Source: Paracoccaceae bacterium (GTDB lineage: Bacteria > Pseudomonadota > Alphaproteobacteria > Rhodobacterales > Rhodobacteraceae). From it: a DNA stretch of 64,000 nucleotides. A model generated the notes under the pieces. It was not told the DNA's origin, did no database searches, and saw only the letters and a list, made by a program, of their open reading frames with translations. Positions 33,723 to 42,258 of the stretch are shown piece after piece; the first letter of the stretch is position 1; each line of letters opens with the position of its first letter. The stretch lies in NCBI GenBank assembly GCA_018222585.1, contig JAAFAB010000001.1, positions 186,001 through 250,000 of the forward strand. Direction: 5' to 3'. Both the position numbers and the translations under genes were made by a program.

Positions 33723-34991
33723 TCACTCGAAGACAGCGTCGGGATTGTCGAGGCTGTCGGAGCCTTCGAAGCCGATCTGGTCCAGTTCCAGGGCGGCGAC
33801 GGCGCGCTCGATGCCCCGGGTCTGCTGTACCAGCGCGTCGACGGCATTCATGATCAGGGCCTCGCCCTTCTCGTTTCCGCGCTCCAGCATCATGTCGTAG
33901 GAGAAGCCTGCCTCGGCGGCGCTCTTCAGCGTGGCCAGCTTGAACATCGTGTCCGAGAGATCGGCCTTCAGGGTGGCATCGACCTCAGGATCGGCCTCGG
34001 CGACCAGATCGGACAGCGAGGGGCCCGAGGTCACGGTGCCATCGACGCCGGTGTAGGAGCCGAAGTAGACGTTATGCACGCCCAGGCCGTCGTAGTAATG
34101 GCTGTTGTGGGTGTTGTCCGAGAAGCAGTCGTGCTCTTCCTCGGGATCGTTCAGCAGCACGCCCAGCTTCATCCGCTCGCCGGCCTGTTCGCCGTAGGAG
34201 AGGCTGCCCATGCCGGTCAGCATGGCGACGATGCCCGCGTCCTCGTCGGCCAGCAGCCCTTCGCGGGCCTCGCCGCCCTCGGCCCACTGGCCCGCCATCC
34301 ATTCCAGGTCCGAGACCAGCAGGTCGGTGGCCGCCTTCAGGTAGGCGCCGCGACGGTCGCAGTTGCCATTGGTGCAGTCATAGCCGGTGGCATAGTCGGT
34401 CCAGGGGCGGCTGCCCGCGCCCTTCTCGGTGCCGTTCAGATCCTGGCCCCAGAGCAGGAATTCGATGGCGTGGTAGCCGGTGGCGACGTTGGATTCGACC
34501 TCGTCGGCCTCCTGCAGGGTGTTCTCCAGCAGGTCGGGCGTGATCTCGGCGGCGTCGATCTCTTCGCCCGAGAGGGTGAAGGTCGGGTTGGCGACGACGT
34601 TCAGCACCGCGTAAGCATTTTCATCGGTGGCCCCGCCGTAGGAGCCGTCCACGTAGTCGATCAGGCCCTCGTCCAGCGGCCAGGCGTTGACCTTGCCTTC
34701 CCAGTCGTCCACCACGGCATTGCCGAAGCGGTAGACCTCGGTCTGCTGGTAGGGCACGCGGGCCTCCAGCCAGGCGGCCTTGGCGGCTTCCAACGCCTCG
34801 GCGGAGGGGTTGGCGATCAGGTCATCGACCGCGGCCTGCAGGGCCTTGGCCGTGGTCAGGCTGTCGCCATAGGCGGCGGCGGCGATATCGACGTAGGTGC
34901 CCAGCACCTCGGCTTTCTCGACGGCACCGGCCAGGGCGGGCGCGGAAATCAGCGCGGTCGAGGCCAGGGCGGCTTTCAGCAATTTGGTCAT
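33723..34991 (-). CDS. irpA: Imelysin/IrpA-like iron-regulated protein
   Basis: A 422-residue exported protein of the imelysin (M75) family, thought to bind iron in the periplasm. The start MTKLLKAALASTALISAPALAG gives a signal peptide and has AAGGACA upstream. The family motif GxHxxE is present as GYHAIE (172-177), and HDCFSDNTHNSHYYDGLG carries further likely metal ligands. It belongs to the IrpA subtype (about 420 residues), longer than the paralogue at 29975. The gene upstream is 28 bases away on the same strand. Confidence 0.9.
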   Translation of the reverse strand: MTKLLKAALASTALISAPALAGAVEKAEVLGTYVDIAAAAYGDSLTTAKALQAAVDDLIANPSAEALEAAKAAWLEARVPYQQTEVYRFGNAVVDDWEGKVNAWPLDEGLIDYVDGSYGGATDENAYAVLNVVANPTFTLSGEEIDAAEITPDLLENTLQEADEVESNVATGYHAIEFLLWGQDLNGTEKGAGSRPWTDYATGYDCTNGNCDRRGAYLKAATDLLVSDLEWMAGQWAEGGEAREGLLADEDAGIVAMLTGMGSLSYGEQAGERMKLGVLLNDPEEEHDCFSDNTHNSHYYDGLGVHNVYFGSYTGVDGTVTSGPSLSDLVAEADPEVDATLKADLSDTMFKLATLKSAAEAGFSYDMMLERGNEKGEALIMNAVDALVQQTRGIERAVAALELDQIGFEGSDSLDNPDAVFE

Positions 34992-35019
34992 CGGTTGTCC
35001 TTCAATTCGTCTGTCGGTC

Positions 35020-35499
35020 TCAATGGAGCGTTCTGGTGAGTGGCGGTGCGGAGGAGCCCGCGGGCGCCGGTCGTACCGCCTCGGAAGCGCCACGCAGCAG
35101 CACCAGACCAAGGGTCCGTGCCTGCGAGACGACGGCCGGCGCCATGTCCGGCCGCACCAGCAGGCAGGCCATCAGCATGGCGTCCTCCCTCTCCCCGCTG
35201 GTGGAAATCGTCATCAGGTGGGCCAGCACCGCCTCGTCGGCGCCGACGCAGGAACAGGTCAGCCCGTGCCGCATCACCGGCCGGCGCACGTGGCGCAGGG
35301 TGATCTCGAAAAAGTCCTCCAGGGCCGCCTCGGTCTCGGCGGCGCGCTGCGGGCCCATCAGGTCCCCGAGCTCGGCAGAGAACTGCGCCCGGGCCTCGGC
35401 GTCCGCAGCGCGGGCCCGCAGCGCGCCGATCAGCAGCGCCTCCTGGAAGGGCAGCGCGGTGATGCGCGCCACCGGCTCGGCTCCGCGCTCCACGCTCAT
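35020..35499 (-). CDS. Uncharacterised protein upstream of irpA
   Basis: A 159-residue protein without signal peptide or membrane segment, mainly helical, with one distinctive CSC (HGLTCSCVGADEAVLAHL). It starts MSVERGAEPVARITALPFQEALLIGALR and lies 28 bases before irpA, so they are probably co-transcribed. No known family is recognised. Its position at the head of the iron unit suggests a regulatory or accessory role, but this is only context. Confidence 0.7.
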   Translation of the reverse strand: MSVERGAEPVARITALPFQEALLIGALRARAADAEARAQFSAELGDLMGPQRAAETEAALEDFFEITLRHVRRPVMRHGLTCSCVGADEAVLAHLMTISTSGEREDAMLMACLLVRPDMAPAVVSQARTLGLVLLRGASEAVRPAPAGSSAPPLTRTLH

Positions 35500-35852
35500 C
35501 CCCGCCCCCGGCGCACAGGCAGCCGCTTCGCCGCGAGGGGCGCAGGGCGAGGCATCTGGGTGGGTTGGTGAGTCATCCGATCTCCTGTCGGGGCATTTCT
35601 GACCAAATCACTCTGCCAAGTCAATCCCGAGTATTTTGTTCGGATATCTCCAGGGCCTTTTCGCCGCCGTCCTTGCCGTGTCGGAAGGCCATGCCGGGGG
35701 CCGCGACAGGCTTTCTTCGCCTGCGGCCAACCGAATCCGACATCGCGCTCGGCCTTCGCGACATCGCCTGTTCAGAGGGGCTTGGCAGGTCTTTGGGCGG
35801 CGTGTTTCGCTCTGCCCGACCACCAGACCCATCCGCAACCCGGAGCCAGGAC
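35500..35852. other. Divergent promoter region between the iron unit and the demethylase gene
   Basis: No gene is visible. The part 35580-35660 is relatively AT-rich and probably holds promoters for both directions. I looked for an iron-responsive TGA-N9-TCA or Irr-type dyad and saw none convincing. Confidence 0.45.
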
Positions 35853-37904
35853 ATGCCCGAGCGCCCTTCTCGCGACCCCCTTCTACAGCCCTATCGGCTG
35901 AAGCACCTGGTGCTGAAGAATCGCATCATGACCACCGCGCACGAACCGGCCTATACCGAGGACGGCCTGCCCAAGGCACGTTACCGCGCCTACCACGAGG
36001 AACGTGCCAAGGGCGGTGTCGGCATGGTGATGACGGCGGGCTCGGCCGTGGTCTCGCGCGACAGCCCGGCGGCCTTCGGCAACATCCTGGCGTGGAAGGA
36101 CGAGGTGACCCCCTGGATGGCCGAGCTGGCCGAAGCCTGCCATGCCCATGGCTGCGCGGTGATGATCCAACTGACGCACCTGGGCTGGCGCACCCGTTGG
36201 GACGTGGGCGACTGGCTGCCTGCCGTGGCCCCCGGCCCGGCGCGCGAGCCCGCGCACCGCGCCTTCCCCAAGGTGGCCGAGGACTGGGACATCGCCCGCA
36301 TCATTTCAGACTACGCCGATGCGGCCGAGCGGATGCAGGCCGCCGGTCTCGACGGGATCGAGCTGGAGGCCTACGGGCACCTGATGGATGCCTTCTGGTC
36401 TCCGCAGCTGAACGCTCTGGACGGCCCCTACGGCGCCGCGACCCTGGACAGCCGAATGAGGTTCTCTCTCGACGTGCTGCAGGCGATCCGTGACCGCGTC
36501 GGCCCCGATTTCATCGTCGGCCTGCGCTACACGGCGGATGACCTGGTGCCGGGCTCGGTCCCCGAAGCGGATGGCATCGAGATCGGAAAGCGCCTGAAGG
36601 CCACGGGCCAGGTCGATTTCCTCAACGTGATCCGAGGCCGCATCGACACCGAACCGAGGCTGACCGACGTGATTCCGGTGCAGGGGATGACTTCGGCACC
36701 GCACCTGGATTTCGCCGGCAAGATCCGCGCCGAGGTGGGTCTGCCCACCTTCCACGCCGCCCGCATCCCGGACGTCGCCACCGCCCGCCATGCGGTCGCC
36801 GAGGGCAAGCTGGACATGGTCGGCATGACCCGTGCCCATATCGCCGACCCGCATATCGTGGCCAAGATCATGGCCGGGCAGGAAGACCGCATCCGCCCCT
36901 GCGTCGGCGCCACCTACTGCCTCGACCGGATCTACCAGGCGGGCGGCGCGCTCTGCATCCACAATGCCTCGACGGGGCGCGAGCTGGAACAGCCGCACCA
37001 GATCGCGAAGACCGAGACGCCGCGCAACGTGGTCGTCGTCGGCGCCGGTCCCGGAGGGCTGGAGGCGGCGCGCGTCGCCGCCGAGCGCGGCCATCGGGTG
37101 ACGGTGCTCGAGGCCGCCGACCAGCCCGGCGGGCAGGTCCGCCTGCTGGCCCAGTCGCAGCGGCGCTCCGAGATGATCGGGGTGATCGACTGGCGGATGC
37201 AGCAATGCGAGGAATTGGGCGTGGCCTTCCAGTTCAACACCTTCGCCGAGGCCGAGGAGGTGCTGGCCCTCTCGCCGGACCTCGTGGTGATTGCCACCGG
37301 CGGCCTGCCCCAGGTCGAGGTCGTGCCCGGCGGCGCCCTGGCGCTCTCCCCATGGGAGGTGATCTCGGGCGAGGCGAAGCCCTCGGGCCGGGTACTTGTC
37401 TTCGACGAGGCGGGCGATCACGGCGGCGTGCAGGCGGCGGAGGTGCTGGCCAACGCGGGCGCAGAAGTCGAGCTGATGAACCCTGAACGCGGCATCTCGC
37501 CCGAGGTGCTGGGGATGAATTTCGTGCCCTACATGCGCGCCCTGCAAGCGCGCGACGTGACCTTCACCGTCGGTCGCCGCCTGGCTGCGCTGGAACGCGC
37601 GGGCAACGGCCTGAAGGCGGTGATCGGCACCGACTACTCCGATGCAACCCGAGAGGCGCTCTACGACGCGGTGGTGATCAACGCCGGGACCCTGCCGATG
37701 GACGATCTTTACTTCGAGCTGAAGCCCCTGTCGCGCAACCTCGGCGAGGTTTCTCAACAGGTGATGGTCGCCGCCAGGGGCTACCCCTTCCCGCAACGCG
37801 CGCCCGAGGCGGGGTTCGACCTGGTGCGGATCGGCGACGCGGTCGCCTCGCGCAATATCCATGCGGCGATCTACGAGGCGCTACGCCTCATGCGGTTGAG
37901 CTGA
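35853..37904 (+). CDS. DgcA/trimethylamine dehydrogenase-like flavin oxidoreductase
   Basis: A 683-residue two-part enzyme: an N-terminal old-yellow-enzyme barrel with FMN (about 1-370, PYRLKHLVLKNRIMTTAHEPAYTEDG), a cysteine cluster segment, and a C-terminal FAD/NAD-binding part (VVVVGAGPGGLEAARVAAERGH). Family members include trimethylamine and histamine dehydrogenases, 2,4-dienoyl-CoA reductase, and DgcA/StcD, which demethylate dimethylglycine or stachydrine. CVGATYCLDRIYQAGGALC resembles the DgcA group. Its cysteine spacing differs from the classical CxxCxxxC, so the [4Fe-4S] cluster may be altered or lost. The substrate is inferred, not shown. Confidence 0.87.
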   Translation: MPERPSRDPLLQPYRLKHLVLKNRIMTTAHEPAYTEDGLPKARYRAYHEERAKGGVGMVMTAGSAVVSRDSPAAFGNILAWKDEVTPWMAELAEACHAHGCAVMIQLTHLGWRTRWDVGDWLPAVAPGPAREPAHRAFPKVAEDWDIARIISDYADAAERMQAAGLDGIELEAYGHLMDAFWSPQLNALDGPYGAATLDSRMRFSLDVLQAIRDRVGPDFIVGLRYTADDLVPGSVPEADGIEIGKRLKATGQVDFLNVIRGRIDTEPRLTDVIPVQGMTSAPHLDFAGKIRAEVGLPTFHAARIPDVATARHAVAEGKLDMVGMTRAHIADPHIVAKIMAGQEDRIRPCVGATYCLDRIYQAGGALCIHNASTGRELEQPHQIAKTETPRNVVVVGAGPGGLEAARVAAERGHRVTVLEAADQPGGQVRLLAQSQRRSEMIGVIDWRMQQCEELGVAFQFNTFAEAEEVLALSPDLVVIATGGLPQVEVVPGGALALSPWEVISGEAKPSGRVLVFDEAGDHGGVQAAEVLANAGAEVELMNPERGISPEVLGMNFVPYMRALQARDVTFTVGRRLAALERAGNGLKAVIGTDYSDATREALYDAVVINAGTLPMDDLYFELKPLSRNLGEVSQQVMVAARGYPFPQRAPEAGFDLVRIGDAVASRNIHAAIYEALRLMRLS

Positions 37905-37917
37905 AGGAGAGGGCGTA

Positions 37918-38027
37918 GGGGGCTCTGCCCCCACGCGTTCCGCGCTCCCCCGGAGTATTTCAGGCCATCGAATAGATATAAGAGCCTCTTGCATCTATCC
38001 GACGGCCCCAAATACCCTCGCCGGAGG
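37918..38027. repeat. Inverted pair of dispersed intergenic repeats
   Basis: Copy A (37918-37977) is in reverse orientation: GGGGG-CTCTG-CCCCC, then CCCCGGAGTATTTCAGGCC and ATCGAATAGAT. Copy B (37993-38027) reads ATCTATCCGACGGCCCCAAATACC then TCGCCGGAGG. The two are imperfect inverted copies separated by 15 bases. They lie just after the demethylase stop. Confidence 0.72.
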
Positions 38028-38086
38028 CACCCTGCACATGACGTGAGAAAGCAGCCCGCCCTGACGCGCGGCGCGCAGCCAAGCCC

Positions 38087-38107
38087 GTAGGGTGCATGAA
38101 ATGCACC
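38087..38107. repeat. GTAGGGTGxxx hairpin repeat, copy 2
   Basis: GTAG is followed by GGTGCAT-GAA-ATGCACC, a 7-bp hairpin with a 3-nt loop. It matches the layout of the copy at 27141-27162 and sits 8 bases after the fdsD stop. Confidence 0.55.
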
Positions 38108-38115
38108 GGCCCCGC

Positions 38116-38337
38116 TCAGGCCTCCGCGGGTCGCCGCACGAATTGCGCCGCATCGACCACCAGCGGATCGAGCCCTTGGCCGCCCGCTTCCAGATGGGCG
38201 AAAAACTGCGCCCGCATGCGGGGATCCCAGAAGTCGTTGAGATGCGCCGCCAGTCTCTCGGCGCCATCCGTGCCGGGCTGGGTCTTGAAGAAGGCGGCGA
38301 TCTGGTTCGCCATCATGGTCAGTTTCTCAGGCGACAT
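38116..38337 (-). CDS. fdsD: Formate dehydrogenase subunit delta
   Basis: The small accessory subunit of the soluble NAD-dependent molybdenum formate dehydrogenase, needed for assembly or stability. The 73-residue protein starts MSPEKLTMMANQIAAFF, the family opening, then HLNDFWDPRMRAQFFAHLEAGGQGLDPLV. GGAGAGA precedes the ATG. It overlaps the end of fdhD by 11 bases. This closes the fds operon, matching the R. capsulatus fdsGBACD order. Confidence 0.93.
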   Translation of the reverse strand: MSPEKLTMMANQIAAFFKTQPGTDGAERLAAHLNDFWDPRMRAQFFAHLEAGGQGLDPLVVDAAQFVRRPAEA

Positions 38338-39142
38338 GGGTCTCTCCTTCCCCGATCCGCTCGGCGTGGGCGTAGATGTCGAAACCGCCCGCACGGGCGA
38401 AGGCGGCCAGCGTCAGGCCCGCGCCCTCGGCCAGGCGCACCGCGTGGGCCGTCGGGGCCGAGACGGCGATCAGCACCGTGCAGCCGACCTGCGCGGCCTT
38501 CTGCACCAGTTCGACCGACAGCCGCGAGGTCATCACGAAAGCGCCAGTGGCCGGGTCCACCCCCTGCCCCGCCAGTGCGCCGATCAGCTTGTCCAGCGCA
38601 TTGTGCCGCCCCACGTCCTCGCGCGCGGCCAGCAGGCCCTCTCCGGGCCGCAGGAAGCCCGCCGCATGGACGGCACGGGTGCGGTCGTGCAGAGGCTGTC
38701 GGTCGCGCAGGAGCTCGGCGGCGCTTGCAACCTCGGCCGAGGTGAAGCGCGGACCGGGGCCGACCTGCGGCACGCTGCGGGCGGCCTCGGCCAGCGAGTC
38801 GATGCCGCAGAGACCACAGCCCACGGGGCCCATCATGGCGCGACGGCGCGCGGTCAGGGCCTCGCCCCGATCCTCGGCCAGCCACATGCGGCACTCGGTG
38901 CCCTCACCGTGCTCGACAACCTCCAGGCTCTTGATATCGGAGGGTTTCCCGATGATCCCCTCGGAAAGCGAGAAGCCAAGCGCGAAATCCTTCAGATCCT
39001 GCGGCGAGGCCATCATCACCGCCTGCGTGCTGCCGTCGTAGACCAGCGCCACGGGCCATTCCTCGGGCAACGCGCGCGAGACCTCGCGCGTGCCTTCGGC
39101 ACCCCAGCTGAGGCCCGGCAGGCTGCGGACGGGCTTTGCCAT
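38327..39142 (-). CDS. fdhD: Formate dehydrogenase accessory sulfurtransferase FdhD
   Basis: FdhD (FdsC in Rhodobacter) passes sulfur to the bis-MGD cofactor so that formate dehydrogenase becomes active. The 271-residue protein has the conserved GCGLCG cysteines (Cys109, Cys112) that carry the sulfur, plus FALGFSLSEGII and FVMTSRLSVELVQKAA. Its ATG overlaps the fdsA stop (TGATG) and its end overlaps fdsD. The role is specific for the adjacent catalytic subunit. Confidence 0.95.
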   Translation of the reverse strand: MAKPVRSLPGLSWGAEGTREVSRALPEEWPVALVYDGSTQAVMMASPQDLKDFALGFSLSEGIIGKPSDIKSLEVVEHGEGTECRMWLAEDRGEALTARRRAMMGPVGCGLCGIDSLAEAARSVPQVGPGPRFTSAEVASAAELLRDRQPLHDRTRAVHAAGFLRPGEGLLAAREDVGRHNALDKLIGALAGQGVDPATGAFVMTSRLSVELVQKAAQVGCTVLIAVSAPTAHAVRLAEGAGLTLAAFARAGGFDIYAHAERIGEGETHVA

Positions 39143-42039
39143 CACTCGGCCGCCGGCAGGATGCGGCGGGATTGCTCGGCCTGCGCCGCATAGCGCTCCT
39201 GCCAGTCCGAGGGGCCGTTCGACAGCCCGACCTGCACCGCCGTCACCTTGTATTCCGGGCAGTTTGTCGCCCAGTCCGAGAAGTCGGTGGTGATCACGTT
39301 GGCCTGCGTATCCGGGTGGTGGAAGGTCGTGTAGACCACACCCGGACTGACCCGCTCCGAAAGCTTCGCGCGCAGCGAGGTCTCGCCCGAGCGCGAGGCC
39401 AGGCGCACCCAGTCGCCTTCCTTCACGCCGCGCACCTCGGCGTCGTGGGGATGGATTTCCAGCAGGTCTTCCTGGTGCCAGGTCGAGTTCTCGGTCCGCC
39501 GGGTCTGCGCGCCGACGTTGTATTGCGACAGGATGCGACCCGTCGTCAGCAGCAGCGGGAAGCGGGGCCCGGTCTTTTCCTCGGTCGCCACGTATTCGGT
39601 GACGATGAACCGCCCCTTGCCGCGCACGAAGCCGTCCACATGCATCAGCGGCGTGCCCTCGGGGTTGGCCTCGTTGCAGGGCCACTGCACGCTGCCCTTC
39701 TCTTCCAGCAGATCATAGGTCACGCCCGCGAAGGAGGGCGTCGTCAGGGCGATTTCCTGCATGATCTGGGCGGGATGGGTGTAGTGCCAGTTGGCGCCCA
39801 TGGCATTGGCCAGCAATTGCGTGACCTCCCAGTCGGCATAGCCGGCCTTCGGCGCCATGACCTCGCGCACGCGGTTGATGCGGCGCTCGGCGTTGGTGAA
39901 GGTGCCGTCCTTTTCCAGGAAGGTCGAACCGGGCAGGAAGACATGGGCGTAGTTCGCCGTCTCGTTCAGGAAGAGGTCATGGACGATGACACACTCCATC
40001 GCCGCCAGACCGGCCGAGACATGCTTGGTGTCGGGATCGGACTGCAGGATATCCTCGCCCTGGCAATAGAGGCCCTTGAAAGTGCCATCCACGGCGGCGT
40101 CCAGCATGTTGGGGATGCGCAGACCCGGCTCGGGGTCGATCTGGACACCCCAGGCGGCCTCGAAGATCGAGCGGACCTCTTCGCCCTTCACGTGGCGATA
40201 GCCCGGCAGTTCATGCGGGAAGGAGCCCATGTCGCAGGACCCTTGCACGTTGTTCTGACCGCGCAGCGGGTTCACGCCAACGCCCTCGCGGCCCACATTG
40301 CCGGTCAGCATGGCGAGGTTGGCAATGCCCATGACGGTGGTCGAGCCCTGGCTGTGCTCGGTGACGCCGAGGCCATAGTAGATGGCCCCGTTGCCGCCGG
40401 TGGCGAAGGTGCGGGCGGCGGCGCGCAGCACCTCGGGGTCGACGCCGGTGAGGGCAAAGGTCATCTCGGGCGAGTGGCGCTCATCGCTGATGAATTCGGC
40501 ATAGGCCAGGTATTCGTCCCAGTCGCAACGAGCGCGGATGTAGCTTTCGTCCGCCAGACCCTCGGTGACGATCACATGGGCCAGCGCCGACACAACGGCC
40601 ACGTTGGTGCCGGGGCGCAGCTGCAGGTGGTGGTCGGCGGCGATATGGGCGGATTTCACCAGGTCGATCTTGCGCGGGTCGATGACAATCAGCTTCGCGC
40701 CCTCGCGCAGCCGCTTCTTCATCCGGGACCCGAAGACCGGGTGCGCATCGGTGGGGTTGGCGCCGATGACGACGATCACGTCGGTCTTCTCGACCGAGTC
40801 GAAATCCTGGGTGCCTGCCGAGGTGCCGAAGGTCTGGCCGAGGCCATAGCCCGTGGGCGAATGGCAGACCCGGGCGCAGGTGTCGGTGTTGTTGTTGCCA
40901 AAGACGGCCCGCGCCAGCTTCTGCACCAGGTAGGTTTCCTCGTTGGTGCAGCGGCTTGAGGTGATGACGCCGATGGACTTCTGCCCGTACGCCTCTTGAA
41001 TCCCGCGCATCTTCTTGGCGGCAAAGCCAAGCGCCTCTTCCCAGGAAACCTCTTGCCAGGGCTCGCCGATCCGCTCGCGGATCATCGGTTTCAGGATGCG
41101 GTCGGGGTGATCGGCATAGCCATAGGCAAAGCGCCCCTTGACGCAGGAGTGGCCACGGTTGGCCTTGCCGTGCTTCCAGGGCACCATGCGCACCAGCTGG
41201 TCACCATTGAGCTCGGCCTTGAAGGAACAGCCGACACCGCAATAGGCGCAGGTGGTGACGACCGAGCGTTGCGGCACGCCCATCTCGATTACCGATTTTT
41301 CCTGCAGGGTCGCGGTCGGGCAGGCCTGCACGCAGGCCCCGCAGCTGACGCAATCGCTTTCCAGGAAGTTCTCGGCCCCGACCGAAACCCGGCTGTCGAA
41401 ACCGCGCCCCTCGATGGTCAGCGCGAAGGTGCCCTGAACCTCTTCGCAGGCGCGGACGCAGCGGTTGCAGACGATGCACTTGCTGGGATCATAGGAGAAA
41501 TAGGGATTGCTGTCGTCCTTCGGCAGCCATTCGGGGTTGGGCTGGCCCGAGGTATCGCGGGTGGCAAAGTGGTTGGCCTTCTCGGGCGCCGCGTCATAGC
41601 GCACCTCGCGCAGGCCGACGACGCCGGCCATGTCCTGCAGCTCGCAGTCGCCATTGGCGGCGCAGGTCAGGCAGTCCAGCGGGTGATCGGAGATATAGAG
41701 CTCCATCACCCCCTTGCGCATCCGCTGCAGCTTCTCGGACTGGGTGCGCACCACCATGCCTTCATGCACGGGCGTGGTACAGGAGGCGGGCGTCCCGCGC
41801 CGCCCCTCGATCTCGACCACGCAGAGGCGGCAGGAGCCGAAGGCCTCGAGGTTGTCGCTGGCGCAGAGCTTGGGGATATCGAGCCCCGCCTCGGCCGCCG
41901 CGCGCATCACCGAGGTGCCCGCCGGCACGGTCACCCTGGCGCCGTCGATGGTCAGATGCACCGGCTTGCCCGACTTGGCGGGCGTGCCCATGTCCTTGTC
42001 ACCGAAGGTTTTGTCGCTGGGAATGATGAAGTCCTTCAT
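39142..42039 (-). CDS. fdsA: NAD-linked formate dehydrogenase, catalytic alpha subunit
   Basis: The molybdenum bis-MGD subunit that oxidises formate to CO2 in a cytosolic heterotrimer passing electrons to NAD. The 965-residue protein has an N-terminal [2Fe-2S] region (Cys59, 70, 73, 87), a His/Cys [4Fe-4S] site (HPLDCLTCAANGDC), two [4Fe-4S] ferredoxin clusters (residues 188-240), a Mo-pterin-proximal cluster (CAYCGVGC) and the active site DTCARVCH. Cys392 stands at the selenocysteine-equivalent position. Its length matches R. capsulatus FdsA. A DUF4287 gene separates it from fdsB. Confidence 0.97.
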   Translation of the reverse strand: MKDFIIPSDKTFGDKDMGTPAKSGKPVHLTIDGARVTVPAGTSVMRAAAEAGLDIPKLCASDNLEAFGSCRLCVVEIEGRRGTPASCTTPVHEGMVVRTQSEKLQRMRKGVMELYISDHPLDCLTCAANGDCELQDMAGVVGLREVRYDAAPEKANHFATRDTSGQPNPEWLPKDDSNPYFSYDPSKCIVCNRCVRACEEVQGTFALTIEGRGFDSRVSVGAENFLESDCVSCGACVQACPTATLQEKSVIEMGVPQRSVVTTCAYCGVGCSFKAELNGDQLVRMVPWKHGKANRGHSCVKGRFAYGYADHPDRILKPMIRERIGEPWQEVSWEEALGFAAKKMRGIQEAYGQKSIGVITSSRCTNEETYLVQKLARAVFGNNNTDTCARVCHSPTGYGLGQTFGTSAGTQDFDSVEKTDVIVVIGANPTDAHPVFGSRMKKRLREGAKLIVIDPRKIDLVKSAHIAADHHLQLRPGTNVAVVSALAHVIVTEGLADESYIRARCDWDEYLAYAEFISDERHSPEMTFALTGVDPEVLRAAARTFATGGNGAIYYGLGVTEHSQGSTTVMGIANLAMLTGNVGREGVGVNPLRGQNNVQGSCDMGSFPHELPGYRHVKGEEVRSIFEAAWGVQIDPEPGLRIPNMLDAAVDGTFKGLYCQGEDILQSDPDTKHVSAGLAAMECVIVHDLFLNETANYAHVFLPGSTFLEKDGTFTNAERRINRVREVMAPKAGYADWEVTQLLANAMGANWHYTHPAQIMQEIALTTPSFAGVTYDLLEEKGSVQWPCNEANPEGTPLMHVDGFVRGKGRFIVTEYVATEEKTGPRFPLLLTTGRILSQYNVGAQTRRTENSTWHQEDLLEIHPHDAEVRGVKEGDWVRLASRSGETSLRAKLSERVSPGVVYTTFHHPDTQANVITTDFSDWATNCPEYKVTAVQVGLSNGPSDWQERYAAQAEQSRRILPAAE

Positions 42040-42042
42040 GGC

Positions 42043-42258
42043 TTACCCTTCCGCTTTCCATGCGGCCAGCTCATGCGCCACCAGCGCATTGGCGTGACCA
42101 TGTCCAAGCCCGTGCTCCGCCTTCAGGACGGCCACGATCTCCATGTGTTTCTTGTCGCGATGCTGCCGGATTATCTCTTTCCAGTGCGCGATCGACTGGC
42201 CGTACTTGGCCTCGATCGACGGAAAGTAAGAGGCCGGACCCTTCACCGTGTCACTCAT
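42043..42258 (-). CDS. DUF4287 domain protein in the fds operon
   Basis: A 71-residue cytosolic protein: KGPASYFPSIEAKYGQSIAHWKEIIRQHR followed by KHMEIVAVLKAEHGLGHGHANALVAHEL, which fits the DUF4287 helical family. Its start overlaps the fdsB stop (ATGA) and its end is 3 bases from fdsA, so it is made with the enzyme. It has no Cys for a cluster. A role in formate dehydrogenase assembly or regulation is possible but unproven; DUF4287 proteins also occur alone. Confidence 0.85.
   Translation of the reverse strand: MSDTVKGPASYFPSIEAKYGQSIAHWKEIIRQHRDKKHMEIVAVLKAEHGLGHGHANALVAHELAAWKAEG

Noticed and set aside
35580-35660. Iron-responsive operator before the irpA unit
   Set aside because: TGA and TCA triplets occur but not with the spacing of known alphaproteobacterial iron boxes. 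Evidence is too weak to list.
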